DNA of 64,000 nt, taken from Aequorivita capsosiphonis DSM 23843. Its GTDB lineage: Bacteria; Bacteroidota; Bacteroidia; Flavobacteriales; Flavobacteriaceae. Positions 24,954-34,336 of this stretch are shown piece by piece (positions within the stretch are counted from its first letter, which is position 1; every line of letters begins with the position of its first letter). The stretch covers positions 186,001 to 250,000 of the forward strand of contig NZ_AUBG01000006.1 in NCBI RefSeq assembly GCF_000429125.1, in the 5' to 3' direction. The position numbers and the translations under genes were made by a program. The notes beneath the pieces were generated by a model, which saw only the letters and a list, made by a program, of their open reading frames with translations, had not been told where the DNA came from and did not search any database.

Positions 24954-26272
24954 GTTGGTAATAAATATAAAAGAATACAACTGCCAATGCCCCAAACGTT
25001 CACCCAAAGCAAGTCCGCATATTTTCCTTCAGTAAAGATAAGTTGCTTCGGAAATATTTCAAAAATTAGAATAAAGCCGAAGGCAATCCCTGTAAAGATA
25101 CTTACGTAAAAACTCACTTTTGGGACTTTCATTTTCCAAAATAAAAATACTGGTGTCAATCCAATCACCATAGTTCCAGAAATGGTTGTGGCCGAAAGGA
25201 TTTCGGCATTCAAAAATACTGGAATGGTTCCCAATAGTGCAATAATTATCATGGATAATCTTCCGAAGGAAAGACTTTTGCCCCATTTTAAATCTATTGC
25301 CAGTAATTTTGAAAAAGATGAAAATGTGGAATCCAATGTGGAAGCGGCTGAGGTTATCATTATAAAGTTGATTACCAAAAGGAAAATCAGCCCGAAGGCT
25401 TTTCCCACTTCCACAGCAGCTTGGCCTTCCATTCCTTGCGTCTGTGCATAAATACCGATTACGCTGAAAAGTACGATACTTAATCCACCCAATAACGTTG
25501 CCCATAAGAAACTTCGCAAGGTAGTTTTTGGGGAACTCAAAAAAGCGCGATCCGTCAAAACGGGATCGTGAAACGGATAACTAAATGATTGAATGATTGC
25601 CGCAAAAAACAAATTAAGTCCCAAACTAAAACTCCAGGTTCCTGAAGTAGCAACTTCCGAAACCGTAAAATCTTGTATTGAAAATACCTTCCAAAGAATA
25701 ATACAAAGCAAAATAGCGAAAAGCCCCATTTGGATTATATCCGTAAAAATGGAACTGCTTAAACCACCTTTCAATGTGTAAACTAGCGTTAAGATTGTAA
25801 AGACTATAATGGACCAATAAAAGGCCTTACTGCCTTGTTCGCCAAAATAGGTTCCTATCACCATGGTGTTGCTCCAAACCTCGTTAAAAAGCCGAATGGC
25901 AATCAATACTGAAAAAACACGCATGGCGCCTTTTCCAAATTTACTTGTTAAGAAATGGTGGATGCTTTTGAAACCGCCGTTTTTTCTGAGGAAATAGATA
26001 ATTATACCAGCGACGGCAAAGGACAAGTAGTAGCCCGCGTAGGCAATACCGCCTACAATTCCAAATTCCAATCCTAAATTTGCAGCATTGGTAATACTCT
26101 TGGCAAAAATCCAAGAGATAATCAAGCTTCCCGTAAGTATAAATGTATTTGGAGGTTTTTTACGTTTGCTGGCCTTAAAAAATTCTTCCGTAGTTTTTGC
26201 TAATGGCGAAAGAAAGAAAAGTATTAAGCTTGAGGTAATAATCAGACCCCATTGCCAAAGTTTTACGTCCAT
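24929..26272 (-). CDS. Sodium:solute symporter (SSS family)
   Basis: 447 residues with about 12-13 membrane helices. SSS signatures include the loop GGFKSIHHFLTSKFG, the TLKGGLSSSIFTDIIQ segment and the late ITSAASTLDSTFSSFSKLLAIDL. Takes up a small solute with Na+. The 3' end overlaps the start of the metallophosphoesterase-like gene by 25 bp, which ties it to the arsenosugar-type cluster. The solute is unknown. Confidence 0.8.
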   Translation of the reverse strand: MDVKLWQWGLIITSSLILFFLSPLAKTTEEFFKASKRKKPPNTFILTGSLIISWIFAKSITNAANLGLEFGIVGGIAYAGYYLSFAVAGIIIYFLRKNGGFKSIHHFLTSKFGKGAMRVFSVLIAIRLFNEVWSNTMVIGTYFGEQGSKAFYWSIIVFTILTLVYTLKGGLSSSIFTDIIQMGLFAILLCIILWKVFSIQDFTVSEVATSGTWSFSLGLNLFFAAIIQSFSYPFHDPVLTDRAFLSSPKTTLRSFLWATLLGGLSIVLFSVIGIYAQTQGMEGQAAVEVGKAFGLIFLLVINFIMITSAASTLDSTFSSFSKLLAIDLKWGKSLSFGRLSMIIIALLGTIPVFLNAEILSATTISGTMVIGLTPVFLFWKMKVPKVSFYVSIFTGIAFGFILIFEIFPKQLIFTEGKYADLLWVNVWGIGSCILLYLLPTWIKKQNI

Positions 26273-26518
26273 AAAAGGTTTAGAGATTATTCGCTATATA
26301 GAAATGTAATGCTTTTTGATTGATCCAGTAATACATTAGATTTGATTTTCGACATCCATAATTTCATCGCTTAAATCTCGTCTCTCCAAATATTATATCA
26401 GGATCCCGGAAGAAATTATTTCTGATTATTCGGAATAGAGATTGTTTCATTTCAATATTGGCGAAAAAATATTCTGAAGATTTTTCCGCCTGATAAAAAT
26501 GTAGAAATAACGATCTAA

Positions 26519-27595
26519 TTATTCCGTTACGGAACCTTGGCAACTGCTGCCAGCTCCGGCGGTACAGCCGTAACAGTGTTGTGAAATTATTATATTTCTA
26601 TCATTTAAAATGTCTTCATTATATTCTGAAATGTGCTGTATTTTACTGGCAACTTTCAATTCAAGCATTTGGTTGAAATCGCAGTCGTATAGATAACCGT
26701 CCCAGCTTATTGAAATAGTATTTCTACACATTACATTCTTAACCGCAGCCGGATTGTATGCTTCCACTAACTGATACATATAATCCTCGTAGTTTTCCGA
26801 AGCAATTAAATAATCTAAAAATCGCGCCACAGGGAGGTTTGTAATAGCAAAAAGATTGTGGAAACGGATTCCGAAATCCTCGAGCAATGCTTTTTTGAAA
26901 TCCTTTTCCATGCTGGCCTGATCGCCCGGTAAATAGGCACCACTTGGATTATAAACCAAATCGAGGCGCAAATCGCTGTCTGGCATTCCATAACCAACGG
27001 CGTTCAACTCCTGCAAGGCTCTTATGGAAAGATCAAAAACACCCTCACCTCTTTGTTTATCTGTTTTTCCACGAGTCCAGTGCGGCATGCTGCTAACAAC
27101 ATGAACGTTGTGACTTTTGAAAAAATCGGGTAAATCGTAATATTTTTTATTGGCGCGAATGATTGTTAGGTTGCTTCTAACAATAAAATCCTTGATTCCG
27201 GCTTTACTGGCTTCATCGACAAACCAACGAAAATCTGGATTCATTTCTGGGGCACCGCCTGTGAGATCCAGGGTATGCGCGCCTGTGTTTCGGATTACAT
27301 CCAAACACTGCATCATGGTTTTACGCGTCATTATTTCCTTTCGGTCTGGTCCCGCATCTACGTGACAGTGCTCGCAGACTTGGTTGCACATATAGCCAAC
27401 GTTAATTTGAAGTATTTCCAGTTTATTAGGGCGAAGCGGAAATTGTCCAGTTTCCTTTATTTTTTCAGAAAACGTTGGAAGTTCGCCGCTAGCAAAAATT
27501 CCGTTGGAAAGTTTTTCGAGTTGTTTATTTGCAACAGCATATTCGCTATCACGCTTATGTAGGGATTGTTGTTTTTTCTTTTTCTCTTTTAGCAT
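26519..27595 (-). CDS. arsS: Arsenosugar biosynthesis radical SAM protein ArsS
   Basis: 358 residues. The radical SAM cluster motif is CNQVCEHC (Cys70, Cys74, Cys77; a CX3CX2C form). DLTGGAPEMNP is the conserved Gly-rich segment. The C-terminus CYGCTAGAGSSCQGSVTE (341-358) is diagnostic of ArsS. Some homologues carry selenocysteine in this tail; here all positions are Cys codons. ArsS is known to add the adenosyl moiety of SAM to a dimethylated arsenical, giving 5'-deoxy-5'-dimethylarsinoyl-adenosine. Upstream on the same strand is the CMD-like partner. Confidence 0.9.
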   Translation of the reverse strand: MLKEKKKKQQSLHKRDSEYAVANKQLEKLSNGIFASGELPTFSEKIKETGQFPLRPNKLEILQINVGYMCNQVCEHCHVDAGPDRKEIMTRKTMMQCLDVIRNTGAHTLDLTGGAPEMNPDFRWFVDEASKAGIKDFIVRSNLTIIRANKKYYDLPDFFKSHNVHVVSSMPHWTRGKTDKQRGEGVFDLSIRALQELNAVGYGMPDSDLRLDLVYNPSGAYLPGDQASMEKDFKKALLEDFGIRFHNLFAITNLPVARFLDYLIASENYEDYMYQLVEAYNPAAVKNVMCRNTISISWDGYLYDCDFNQMLELKVASKIQHISEYNEDILNDRNIIISQHCYGCTAGAGSSCQGSVTE

Positions 27596-27703
27596 AAATT
27601 TTTTCTGAAATCAATTTTTAGAATTATTCAAAGGATCCCAACAAACAGATTCGGGATGAGTGACCTCCATATTTTTCTTAAATATAGAAAACATAGAAGT
27701 TGC

Positions 27704-28042
27704 TCACATTTCCAATTTGTTGACCTTATTCATCATCATTACTCCGTGAGCCAAGGTCGCACCGCTTTTAATTGCAGCACCTACGTGGATGGCCTCCATC
27801 ATTTCTTCCTTAGTCACGCCACGTTGTAGGCTATCTTTTGTGTAGGCATCAATGCAATAGGGGCATTGTTCCGTATGTGCAACAGCAAGAGCGATTAGCG
27901 CTTTTTCGCGGGCCGTAAGCGCACCTTCTTCAAAAACCTTTCCGTAGTAATCGAAAAATTTTTCTCCCAGCTCTTTGCTCCATTCAGTTATATTTCCAAA
28001 TTTTCTAAGATCGGCGGGATCGTAATAATTGTTAGCAGCCAT
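27704..28042 (-). CDS. Arsenosugar-associated peroxidase-like protein (CMD/AhpD family)
   Basis: 112 residues. Carboxymuconolactone decarboxylase/AhpD fold with the redox motif CPYC (Cys60, Cys63) and the AVAHTEQCPYCIDAYTKD helix, then GATLAHGVMMMNKV. This small protein regularly neighbours arsS. It may act as a thiol reductant or peroxidase. It is the first gene of the minus-strand cluster here, 108 bp before arsS. Confidence 0.85.
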   Translation of the reverse strand: MAANNYYDPADLRKFGNITEWSKELGEKFFDYYGKVFEEGALTAREKALIALAVAHTEQCPYCIDAYTKDSLQRGVTKEEMMEAIHVGAAIKSGATLAHGVMMMNKVNKLEM

Positions 28043-28148
28043 AATATGGTTTTATATAGTTACGAAAAAAAAACATGTTTGGTTTTTAAATGTAAATATA
28101 GAAAAGTAGTCCCTTAAAAGATGAAATGCTTACTAAAGTTTTAACTTT

Positions 28149-28901
28149 TTAATCGAAAGCATAAACAATTCCGCTGGTAAGTTCATATTGTGAATTTGGA
28201 ATTCCAATAGCGGGTGATTCATCGAATGTGAAGGTGTAAGTGGTTTTAAGGGAAAAATTTCTATAAAGCTTTATTGCTAGGGAAGTTTCAGACGCTATTC
28301 TGAAATCGCTAAAATCCTTAAGTCTGGGTTGATAGTAGGTAGTACTTGAGATACTTAGGGTTTCGGTAGGAAAGAGACTAAACGAAAAATAGGCTGAGCC
28401 GCGGTAAATTCGCTCTATTGGTGTTACATCGTCGCTCAGTTCTTGATGTTCATACATGACTAAGGTGCCTAGATATAATTTATAATTCTCAAGCTTTGTG
28501 AGTTTAAATCTTGGTCCCGTTCCCACGAGTCCTCGAAAATTTATTTTGGACACCTTGTTGTATTGGGCTTGTGCAAAGACTTCCCAAGCTATTTGTGGAT
28601 ATATTTTATAGTTGTAGCGTAAATGTTGTACTCCTTTATTTTCGAAATTACTACTTTCTATTTTTTGGAATTCAATTTCATTTTTCAGCAATACTAAATG
28701 TCGGTTCATTTTATATTGCACGTTGATGTTTGTTTTGATCGAAAACTTATCGTTTACATCTCTTTTCAAAGAAAATTCCAACCCAGCTGAACCTGAAAAT
28801 CCAGAAGTATCCGTTACTTTTCGTAAAGATTCCGCATTGATAACTTGAGAGAAAGCATTAGCGGATACTATAAAAAAAATAGCGAATAGTAATTGTTTCA
28901 T
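28149..28901 (-). CDS. DUF481 outer-membrane beta-barrel protein
   Basis: 250 residues. Signal peptide ending ANAFSQ. Repeated amphipathic strands typical of DUF481/YdiY: GSAGLEFSLKRD, SIKTNINVQYK and LRYNYKIYPQIAWEVFAQAQYN. It has an aromatic-rich C-terminus. Likely outer membrane; no known activity. Confidence 0.7.
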   Translation of the reverse strand: MKQLLFAIFFIVSANAFSQVINAESLRKVTDTSGFSGSAGLEFSLKRDVNDKFSIKTNINVQYKMNRHLVLLKNEIEFQKIESSNFENKGVQHLRYNYKIYPQIAWEVFAQAQYNKVSKINFRGLVGTGPRFKLTKLENYKLYLGTLVMYEHQELSDDVTPIERIYRGSAYFSFSLFPTETLSISSTTYYQPRLKDFSDFRIASETSLAIKLYRNFSLKTTYTFTFDESPAIGIPNSQYELTSGIVYAFD

Positions 28902-28938
28902 TGTTTTGATAAAAAACCAATTGTACTTGAAAGCCTAA

Positions 28939-29283
28939 TTATTTTAAAAGGAATGTTTTTAGCACTACAGCTTGATTATACTCTTCATTTTTGGCACCAT
29001 AAAGCAGGGTAAGACGTTTCTTTTCGGCTTTGTCTTGAAGTTCTTTTACTAATTCAGGCTTGTCCTTCAGCTCCGTCTCATATTTTTTTGAAAATTCCTT
29101 AAAACGCTCTTCTTTGTGATCGAACCATTTACGTAGTTCAGAAGATGGAGCAATCTCCTTCATCCACTCATCCAGATGTGCGTCTTCTTTACTTACCCCA
29201 CGCGGCCAGATTCTGTCTACCAAAATACGTGTGCCGTCATTTTTGGTGGCATCTTCATAAATACGTTTTATTTGAATATCCAT
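28939..29283 (-). CDS. DUF488 family protein
   Basis: 114 residues from the ATG at 29283. A further upstream start in frame (29310) only adds MIFGIFFNS, which is atypical. Motifs IKRIYEDATKNDGTRILVDRIWPRGVSKE and LTLLYGAKNEEYNQAVVL cover nearly the whole DUF488 domain. Cytoplasmic, function unknown. Confidence 0.85.
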   Translation of the reverse strand: MDIQIKRIYEDATKNDGTRILVDRIWPRGVSKEDAHLDEWMKEIAPSSELRKWFDHKEERFKEFSKKYETELKDKPELVKELQDKAEKKRLTLLYGAKNEEYNQAVVLKTFLLK

Positions 29284-29323
29284 AGAGTTAAAAAAAATTC
29301 CAAATATCAAACTCCAAATTCCA

Positions 29324-29366
29324 AACCTGCCTGCCCTCCTCAGGCTGGTGAATCAGCAGGCAGGTT
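29324..29366. repeat. Inverted repeat AACCTGCCTGC / GCAGGCAGGTT in an AT-rich spacer
   Basis: 11-bp arms at 29324-29334 and 29356-29366, flanked by degenerate ccaaa/ccaaat iterations from 29299 to 29412. Confidence 0.75.
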
Positions 29367-29439
29367 CCAAAATCCAAAAGCCAAACAACAAAAATCAAAG
29401 TTCAAAAAACCAAATTGATGGACATTGACAACTTCGCTT

Positions 29440-30342
29440 TTATGAGCCCCAGTTTTCTATTTCGGCTTGAGACCAAAGTTCTGGGAAGAATTTGCGTTGT
29501 TGATATTTGGGGTGTAAATATTTTTTCCATTCCGAACCTCCGGTAGCTGCTTTGGTTTCACCTTTTCGGTCTAAATAGTGTTGTGCGGTGTCCAAATGTA
29601 CCAAGGGCCAAGCCACGTTATAAAAATGGTCGAACTGTTTCAGTTTGTCTTTTAGTTCTTCGGAAGGATTGTCCATCTGAGCAATTCGCTCTTCAAGAGT
29701 TTTTCCTTTTACTTGTTCCGCCAAAGTTTTAAAACCAGCCTCATATTTTTCTACGAAAAGTCTAAGCGTAAGGGACGATTCTTTCGTTTTACGGTTTAAT
29801 CCTGCATCTTTCCAATAAATATGACTAAAATAGTCATCGGTGGTTGGGTTTTCGGGCAGACGTTCTTTTCCTTGTTTATTAAGTAGGTTTTCAAGACGCG
29901 TACTGTATAATTCTAAGTAGCGGAAGGAAGCGCATTGAAAGCCACTAGCGGGTGTTAATGCGGCTCGAAAGATGTTGTAATCGTCATAACTCATTCCGTC
30001 TTTCATAATATCAAAAGAAGTGATGAGCATTCTTGTGTATCTTTTTAGTCGATCCAATTTTGTTATCCAAACTTCTTCAGATAGATTTTCACCTTCGGAT
30101 AGCTGTTTTATTTCGTGGATCATCATTTTTAAGGTGAGTTCTGTAACCTGATGATAGATTACAAAAATTTCTTCATCCTTAAAATCGGTTCTCGTTTTTT
30201 GAAGGGAAAGAAGAGTGTCCACCTGAATATAATCCCAATATGTTATGGGTTTTGTCTGAAGTAAGCCGTTCAAATAGGTTTCAGGGTTTTCTCCAAGGTT
30301 GGTATATTTTTCTTCAATTGATTTTATGAGGTCGTTGTTCAT
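29440..30342 (-). CDS. kynA: Tryptophan 2,3-dioxygenase
   Basis: 300 residues. Motifs typical of the TDO family: ITYWDYIQVDTLLSLQ (residues 33-48), EEIFVIYHQVTELTLKMMIHEI (haem pocket and Phe/Arg region) and ASGFQCASFRYLELY, plus the late VAWPLVHLDTAQHYL. Haem enzyme that opens the indole ring of tryptophan to N-formylkynurenine. No other kynurenine gene is adjacent. It is interesting next to a complete trp operon 13 kb away, as catabolism and synthesis share the window. Some bacterial homologues differ in substrate. Confidence 0.85.
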   Translation of the reverse strand: MNNDLIKSIEEKYTNLGENPETYLNGLLQTKPITYWDYIQVDTLLSLQKTRTDFKDEEIFVIYHQVTELTLKMMIHEIKQLSEGENLSEEVWITKLDRLKRYTRMLITSFDIMKDGMSYDDYNIFRAALTPASGFQCASFRYLELYSTRLENLLNKQGKERLPENPTTDDYFSHIYWKDAGLNRKTKESSLTLRLFVEKYEAGFKTLAEQVKGKTLEERIAQMDNPSEELKDKLKQFDHFYNVAWPLVHLDTAQHYLDRKGETKAATGGSEWKKYLHPKYQQRKFFPELWSQAEIENWGS

Positions 30343-30452
30343 TGGTCTGTTTTTTATGGAATGACATTCGAGTAAAAATGCCGTTCAAGAAATTCTTTAT
30401 AAAAATAATAGAATATTTCGAGTTTATCTCGGATAAATTGGACTTATAAAGA

Positions 30453-30486
30453 AAAAGCCTTATTACGAATTTGTAATAAGGCTTTT
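30453..30486 (-). terminator. Rho-independent terminator after ppiD
   Basis: 14-bp arms AAAAGCCTTATTAC / GTAATAAGGCTTTT with a 6-base loop. On the minus strand it is followed by TTTTTC, 23 bp after the ppiD stop. It is nearly symmetrical. Confidence 0.9.
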
Positions 30487-30508
30487 CAGTTATTTATTGT
30501 TGTATTTC

Positions 30509-32623
30509 TTAATAGAAGTTTGCACGATTATCTTCTATTTCGGCTTTCTCTTTAAGTGCGTTGAAAACTGCGTTTTGAGCAGCTGGAGCTGTTTTGCTTG
30601 TCATCTGGTTTGCATAATTAACGTACGATTCCATTTTTGGAGATGGATTGAATGCTGTCACTTTAATTTTATAAACTCCTGCTTTACCATCAATCAACTG
30701 TGTAGTTTCCGCTGGTTTTGTTCCGAAGGCAATTCCAACAACTTTTGGTTCTCTATTGGAGCCAATCATTGGGTTTGCCATGGTTACACCTGTAGCATTC
30801 TGAACAGATACACCTTGTTCTTTTGCGATTTCTTGAAGCGTACTTCCTTTAATAGATTCGCGTATTTTTTGTGCTTTTTTCTCGTTGCGTAAAATTGGAG
30901 TTACTTTAGCTGAAGCATCTGCCGCTTGCATTAAACCTTTTGGATTCTTACGTGTAAGCTGTGCAATAACATATCCATCAGTTACATTAAAACGCTTGGA
31001 GTCGCCAACATTGGTGTCTTCATTAAAAGCCCAGTTAACGATGGGGCGGCTAGAGCCTAATCCTGGAATATTATCGTCCATATTCCCCAATTTATTTACA
31101 GGTTTCACTTCTAAACTTTGGTTTTTAGCTAATTCGGTAAAGTCACCTTTTTTAACGGCTACTTCAAACCTTGTGGCATCAGCAAATACCTCGTTGATAG
31201 TTTTATCTGAAGATTCGATGTTCTTTATAACGGTTGCAAGTTTAATAGCTTTTTTAGGGCTAGATTGTTTTTCAATTTCCACCACGTGATAACCGAAATC
31301 TGTTTCAACAAGACCAATAGTACCTGCTGGGTTGCTAAAGATAAATTCATCAAAAGGAGGCACCATTCTCCCAGGACTTGAATTTCCAAGATCACCGCCG
31401 TTCTGAGCTGAACCATCATCAGAGAATTCCTTTGCTAGTTCCACAAATTTTGATCTGTCTTTTTTTACAACATTTAAAATACTGTCAGCTAATTTTTCAG
31501 CTTCTTCTTTCGTTTTAGTAACTGTTTCAGGCGCACGCATAGTACCAACGTAACGAATCAAGATGTGTCTTGATTCAGCAGAATCTGGCATTTTTTTAGT
31601 GTCTAACACTTTAACTAGATTAACAGTGTTGTCCATTGAAAAAGGACCGTAAATGTCACCTTTGTTCAATTTGATTAGTGTGTCTGCAACTCTTGGTGGC
31701 AAGTTTTCCTTAAACAACCACTGCTCGAAATATGGAACATCTGAATTGGCATTTACATACTCTTCGTAGTTTTTTGTATTTCTAAAGCCAGCAATGGTGT
31801 CATTGGCTTTAGTGTCTTTATTGAATTCAATTTTATCGTTAAGCATAGCAGTAGTTTCTGTTCTTGCTGCCTCTATATCTTCCTCAGATGGTTTTTCTGA
31901 AAAAAGTACATATTGAATATCTGCTTGGGCATCCACTTGGTAATCGTTAGGATGTGCCGAAACGTATTTTTTAATTTCGTCGTCAGAAACCTTAATGTCT
32001 TCATCAGCAATTTTGCTGTAAGGCATCACTACATATTGAAAGTTTAGGTTGTCGTTTTGAAAATGATATTCTTGTTCACCCTCTGCAATTGTGGTACGCA
32101 AACCACCTTTTATCATGTTGTTATAAGTGGATTGAAGTACATTGTCTGAAATATTTTCTTCAAATGTTAACCATTGTCTATACATTTCTGGAGAGGAAGC
32201 TTGAATACTGGCAATATATTCTTGAATCTTGCCGTCATCAACTTGTCCAGCTTCGTTTAGAAAGGTTGGGTTGTTGGCCAATGCAGATTTTAAAGCATTG
32301 TCTATTTGTGCCTTCTCTACGGTAAGCCCAGCTTTTTCAATTTGCTCTTCCATGATAACGCGACGAAGTTCTCTATCCCAAACGCTGTTCATTGCTTGAG
32401 AAGCATTTCCGTTTGGTCCCATATTTCGTTGGGTAACTTCAACTTCTTCCATAAACGACTGTCTGGAAATGTCAGTACCATTTATGGTAGCAATGTTAGT
32501 TTGGCCTTTAGGACCGCCGCTACTCTTGGTTAAAACATCGCTTAAAATAAAGGCAAAAAGTGCCAATGCAATAATAAGGATAAGAAATATCCCTCTTTTT
32601 CTAATACTGTTTAAGATTGCCAT
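30509..32623 (-). CDS. ppiD: PpiD-like peptidyl-prolyl isomerase (SurA_N/parvulin)
   Basis: 704 residues. One N-terminal membrane anchor (RGIFLILIIALALFAFILSD, ~11-31), a SurA-N-like helical domain (~45-230), then a parvulin PpiC domain (~345-450: ESRHILIR, FVELAKEFSDDGSA, NGGDLG and FGYHVVEI), then a C-terminal domain typical of Bacteroidota PpiD. Periplasmic folding helper for outer-membrane proteins. A promoter-like element lies just before the ATG. Confidence 0.9.
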   Translation of the reverse strand: MAILNSIRKRGIFLILIIALALFAFILSDVLTKSSGGPKGQTNIATINGTDISRQSFMEEVEVTQRNMGPNGNASQAMNSVWDRELRRVIMEEQIEKAGLTVEKAQIDNALKSALANNPTFLNEAGQVDDGKIQEYIASIQASSPEMYRQWLTFEENISDNVLQSTYNNMIKGGLRTTIAEGEQEYHFQNDNLNFQYVVMPYSKIADEDIKVSDDEIKKYVSAHPNDYQVDAQADIQYVLFSEKPSEEDIEAARTETTAMLNDKIEFNKDTKANDTIAGFRNTKNYEEYVNANSDVPYFEQWLFKENLPPRVADTLIKLNKGDIYGPFSMDNTVNLVKVLDTKKMPDSAESRHILIRYVGTMRAPETVTKTKEEAEKLADSILNVVKKDRSKFVELAKEFSDDGSAQNGGDLGNSSPGRMVPPFDEFIFSNPAGTIGLVETDFGYHVVEIEKQSSPKKAIKLATVIKNIESSDKTINEVFADATRFEVAVKKGDFTELAKNQSLEVKPVNKLGNMDDNIPGLGSSRPIVNWAFNEDTNVGDSKRFNVTDGYVIAQLTRKNPKGLMQAADASAKVTPILRNEKKAQKIRESIKGSTLQEIAKEQGVSVQNATGVTMANPMIGSNREPKVVGIAFGTKPAETTQLIDGKAGVYKIKVTAFNPSPKMESYVNYANQMTSKTAPAAQNAVFNALKEKAEIEDNRANFY

Positions 32624-32631
32624 TTATTGTT

Positions 32632-32639
32632 CAAATTTA
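32632..32639 (-). promoter_or_regulatory. Putative -7 element TAAATTTG for ppiD, almost at the start codon
   Basis: TAAATTTG on the minus strand lies 8 bases before the ATG. If used, the transcript would have a 1-3 nt leader. A ggagg lies just upstream of it. No clear -33 TTTG was seen. Confidence 0.35.
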
Positions 32640-32816
32640 TCCTCCTTACATCCGATTATTCCGAATAGAAGGCTTTGTTTGTCATTCCTTTTAGGCCCTC
32701 ATGCTAATTAAAGGGTTTTAAGGCTTTGTTTTTTAGGTGATTTTAGGTGGCGAAAATAACATTTTCCGCTCAGTAATAAAAAACTAAAGTGAAAAAAGTT
32801 ATGATTTAGTTAAAAA

Positions 32817-34070
32817 CTAATCTTCCGAGATATTTTTTAATTCAACCATTTCTATCTTCGTGCTGGAAACTTCTAGAATAGTAAATAGATAGTTGTCTAT
32901 TTCTACAGTTTCTCCTCTGGCTGGAATTTCTTCGGTGTGATTAACAATCAGACCGCCTAAGGTTTCATAGTTTTCGCTTTCTTCCAGATCCAATTTGTAA
33001 GTTTCATTTAGATAATCTACTTCAAAACGTGCTGAGAATTTATAATGCCTTTCGCCCAATTCTTCCTCTATTAATTCAACGCTGTCGTGTTCGTCTTCAA
33101 TTTCACCAAAGAGTTCCTCTATGATGTCTTCTACGGTAATAATACCACTCGTGCCGCCATATTCGTCAATTACTACTGCAATACTCTTTCTTTTTTTGCT
33201 AAGAATTCCCAGTACATCTTTGATAAGCATTGTTTCTGGAACAAAAACCACGGGCATTAAAACTTTTTTAATGGTAGCTGGTTTTTTAAAGAGTTCAAAT
33301 GAATGCACGTAACCCAAAATATCATCTATATTCTCTTTGAAAATCAGTATTTTGGATAGGCCAGTTTCTGTGAAAAGCTTGGCGAGTTCTTTAGGGGAAG
33401 TATCAATATCTACAGCCACAACTTCAGTACGTGGTAACATAGCCTCGCGTGACTTTACTTCGGAAAAGTCTAGTGCATTTTGAAATATCTGTATTTCCGA
33501 ATCCATTTCCTCCTTGGTTTCTGCTATATCCATTTGTTCTGAAATATAATTGCCAAGTTCAAGTTTGCTAAAAGTGAGTTGCACGGTGTCGCCTTCAGAC
33601 TTAAAAACTAATTTCAAGACTAAGTCTGAAATCCAGATAACGAATTCAGAAATGAAGGAGAAAAGAACATAGAAGAAGTATGCTGGAATGGCGAATACCT
33701 TTATTAGATTGTTCGCGTAGATTTGAAAGAATACTTTGGGGAGGAATTCCGCGGTCAGCAGTATTACTAGTGTAGAGATAATAGTTTGAACTAGTAATCC
33801 CGTAAAACCCGCGAGCGGAATGTATTCCATTAGCAAATCGCCCATAAAGAATCCGTAGATAACTAAGGCGATATTGTTACCCACTAACATAGTGGCAATA
33901 AATTTTGAAGGGCGTTTGGTTATTTTCTTCAAAATTCCAGCTAAAAAGTTGTTTTGCTTCTTCTCAATTTCAATATGGATTTTATTGGAAGAAACGTAAG
34001 CAATCTCCATCCCCGAGAAAAAAGCGGAGAAAACAAGCATTGAGAGTATGATTATTATACTGTAATCCAT
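32817..34070 (-). CDS. CNNM/CorC (HlyC-type) membrane protein with CBS domains
   Basis: 417 residues. CNNM transmembrane domain (~1-190, four helices, with FFSGMEIAYVSS), two CBS motifs (~205-320: REAMLPRTEVVAVDID, VVIDEYGGTSGIITVEDIIEELFGEI), and a C-terminal CorC/HlyC domain (~335-415). The family mediates or regulates divalent cation (Mg/Co) transport. In Flavobacteriia it sits beside lptC and coaX in a conserved order, as here. Confidence 0.85.
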   Translation of the reverse strand: MDYSIIIILSMLVFSAFFSGMEIAYVSSNKIHIEIEKKQNNFLAGILKKITKRPSKFIATMLVGNNIALVIYGFFMGDLLMEYIPLAGFTGLLVQTIISTLVILLTAEFLPKVFFQIYANNLIKVFAIPAYFFYVLFSFISEFVIWISDLVLKLVFKSEGDTVQLTFSKLELGNYISEQMDIAETKEEMDSEIQIFQNALDFSEVKSREAMLPRTEVVAVDIDTSPKELAKLFTETGLSKILIFKENIDDILGYVHSFELFKKPATIKKVLMPVVFVPETMLIKDVLGILSKKRKSIAVVIDEYGGTSGIITVEDIIEELFGEIEDEHDSVELIEEELGERHYKFSARFEVDYLNETYKLDLEESENYETLGGLIVNHTEEIPARGETVEIDNYLFTILEVSSTKIEMVELKNISED

Positions 34071-34141
34071 CTAGAAATTTAGGGTTCAAGATTCAAGGTT
34101 GCAATTTTGATAACTTTGAATCTGAAATTTTGAATATTGAA

Positions 34142-34336
34142 TCATTTATTCCGTTCATCCATTTTTTTTCTGAAATTTCTTTTAAAGAAAAACATAAAAA
34201 TAGAGACCACAACAAAAAAGAGGAACAAATAGGCTTTGTTTGGTTGTTCGTTCCAGTTATTTATGGCTTCATAAGCAAAAAATACGGCCATGATAAGATA
34301 AGCGTATTCAAAGAAGCGAAAAATTTTATTTAGCAT
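34142..34336 (-). CDS. Small membrane protein downstream of lptC
   Basis: 64 residues from the ATG at 34336. The frame is open upstream but that ATG (codon 8 of the longer frame) overlaps the lptC stop (gATGCTAAATAA), as expected for coupled genes. Two hydrophobic helices (YAYLIMAVFFAYEAI, AYLFLFFVVVSIFMFFF) and a basic C-terminus (KRNFRKKMDERNK). A small conserved protein of this layout follows lptC in many Flavobacteriia; function unknown. Confidence 0.7.
   Translation of the reverse strand: MLNKIFRFFEYAYLIMAVFFAYEAINNWNEQPNKAYLFLFFVVVSIFMFFFKRNFRKKMDERNK

Noticed and set aside
24954-25007. Longer start for the metallophosphoesterase-like gene (ATG 25007)
   Set aside because: It would overlap the symporter gene by 79 bp and add residues unlike the family; the TTG at 24953 is preferred, though not proven.
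26519-27595. Selenoprotein ArsS
   Set aside because: Some ArsS have Sec in the C-terminal tail, but here all positions are Cys codons and no in-frame TGA precedes the stop.
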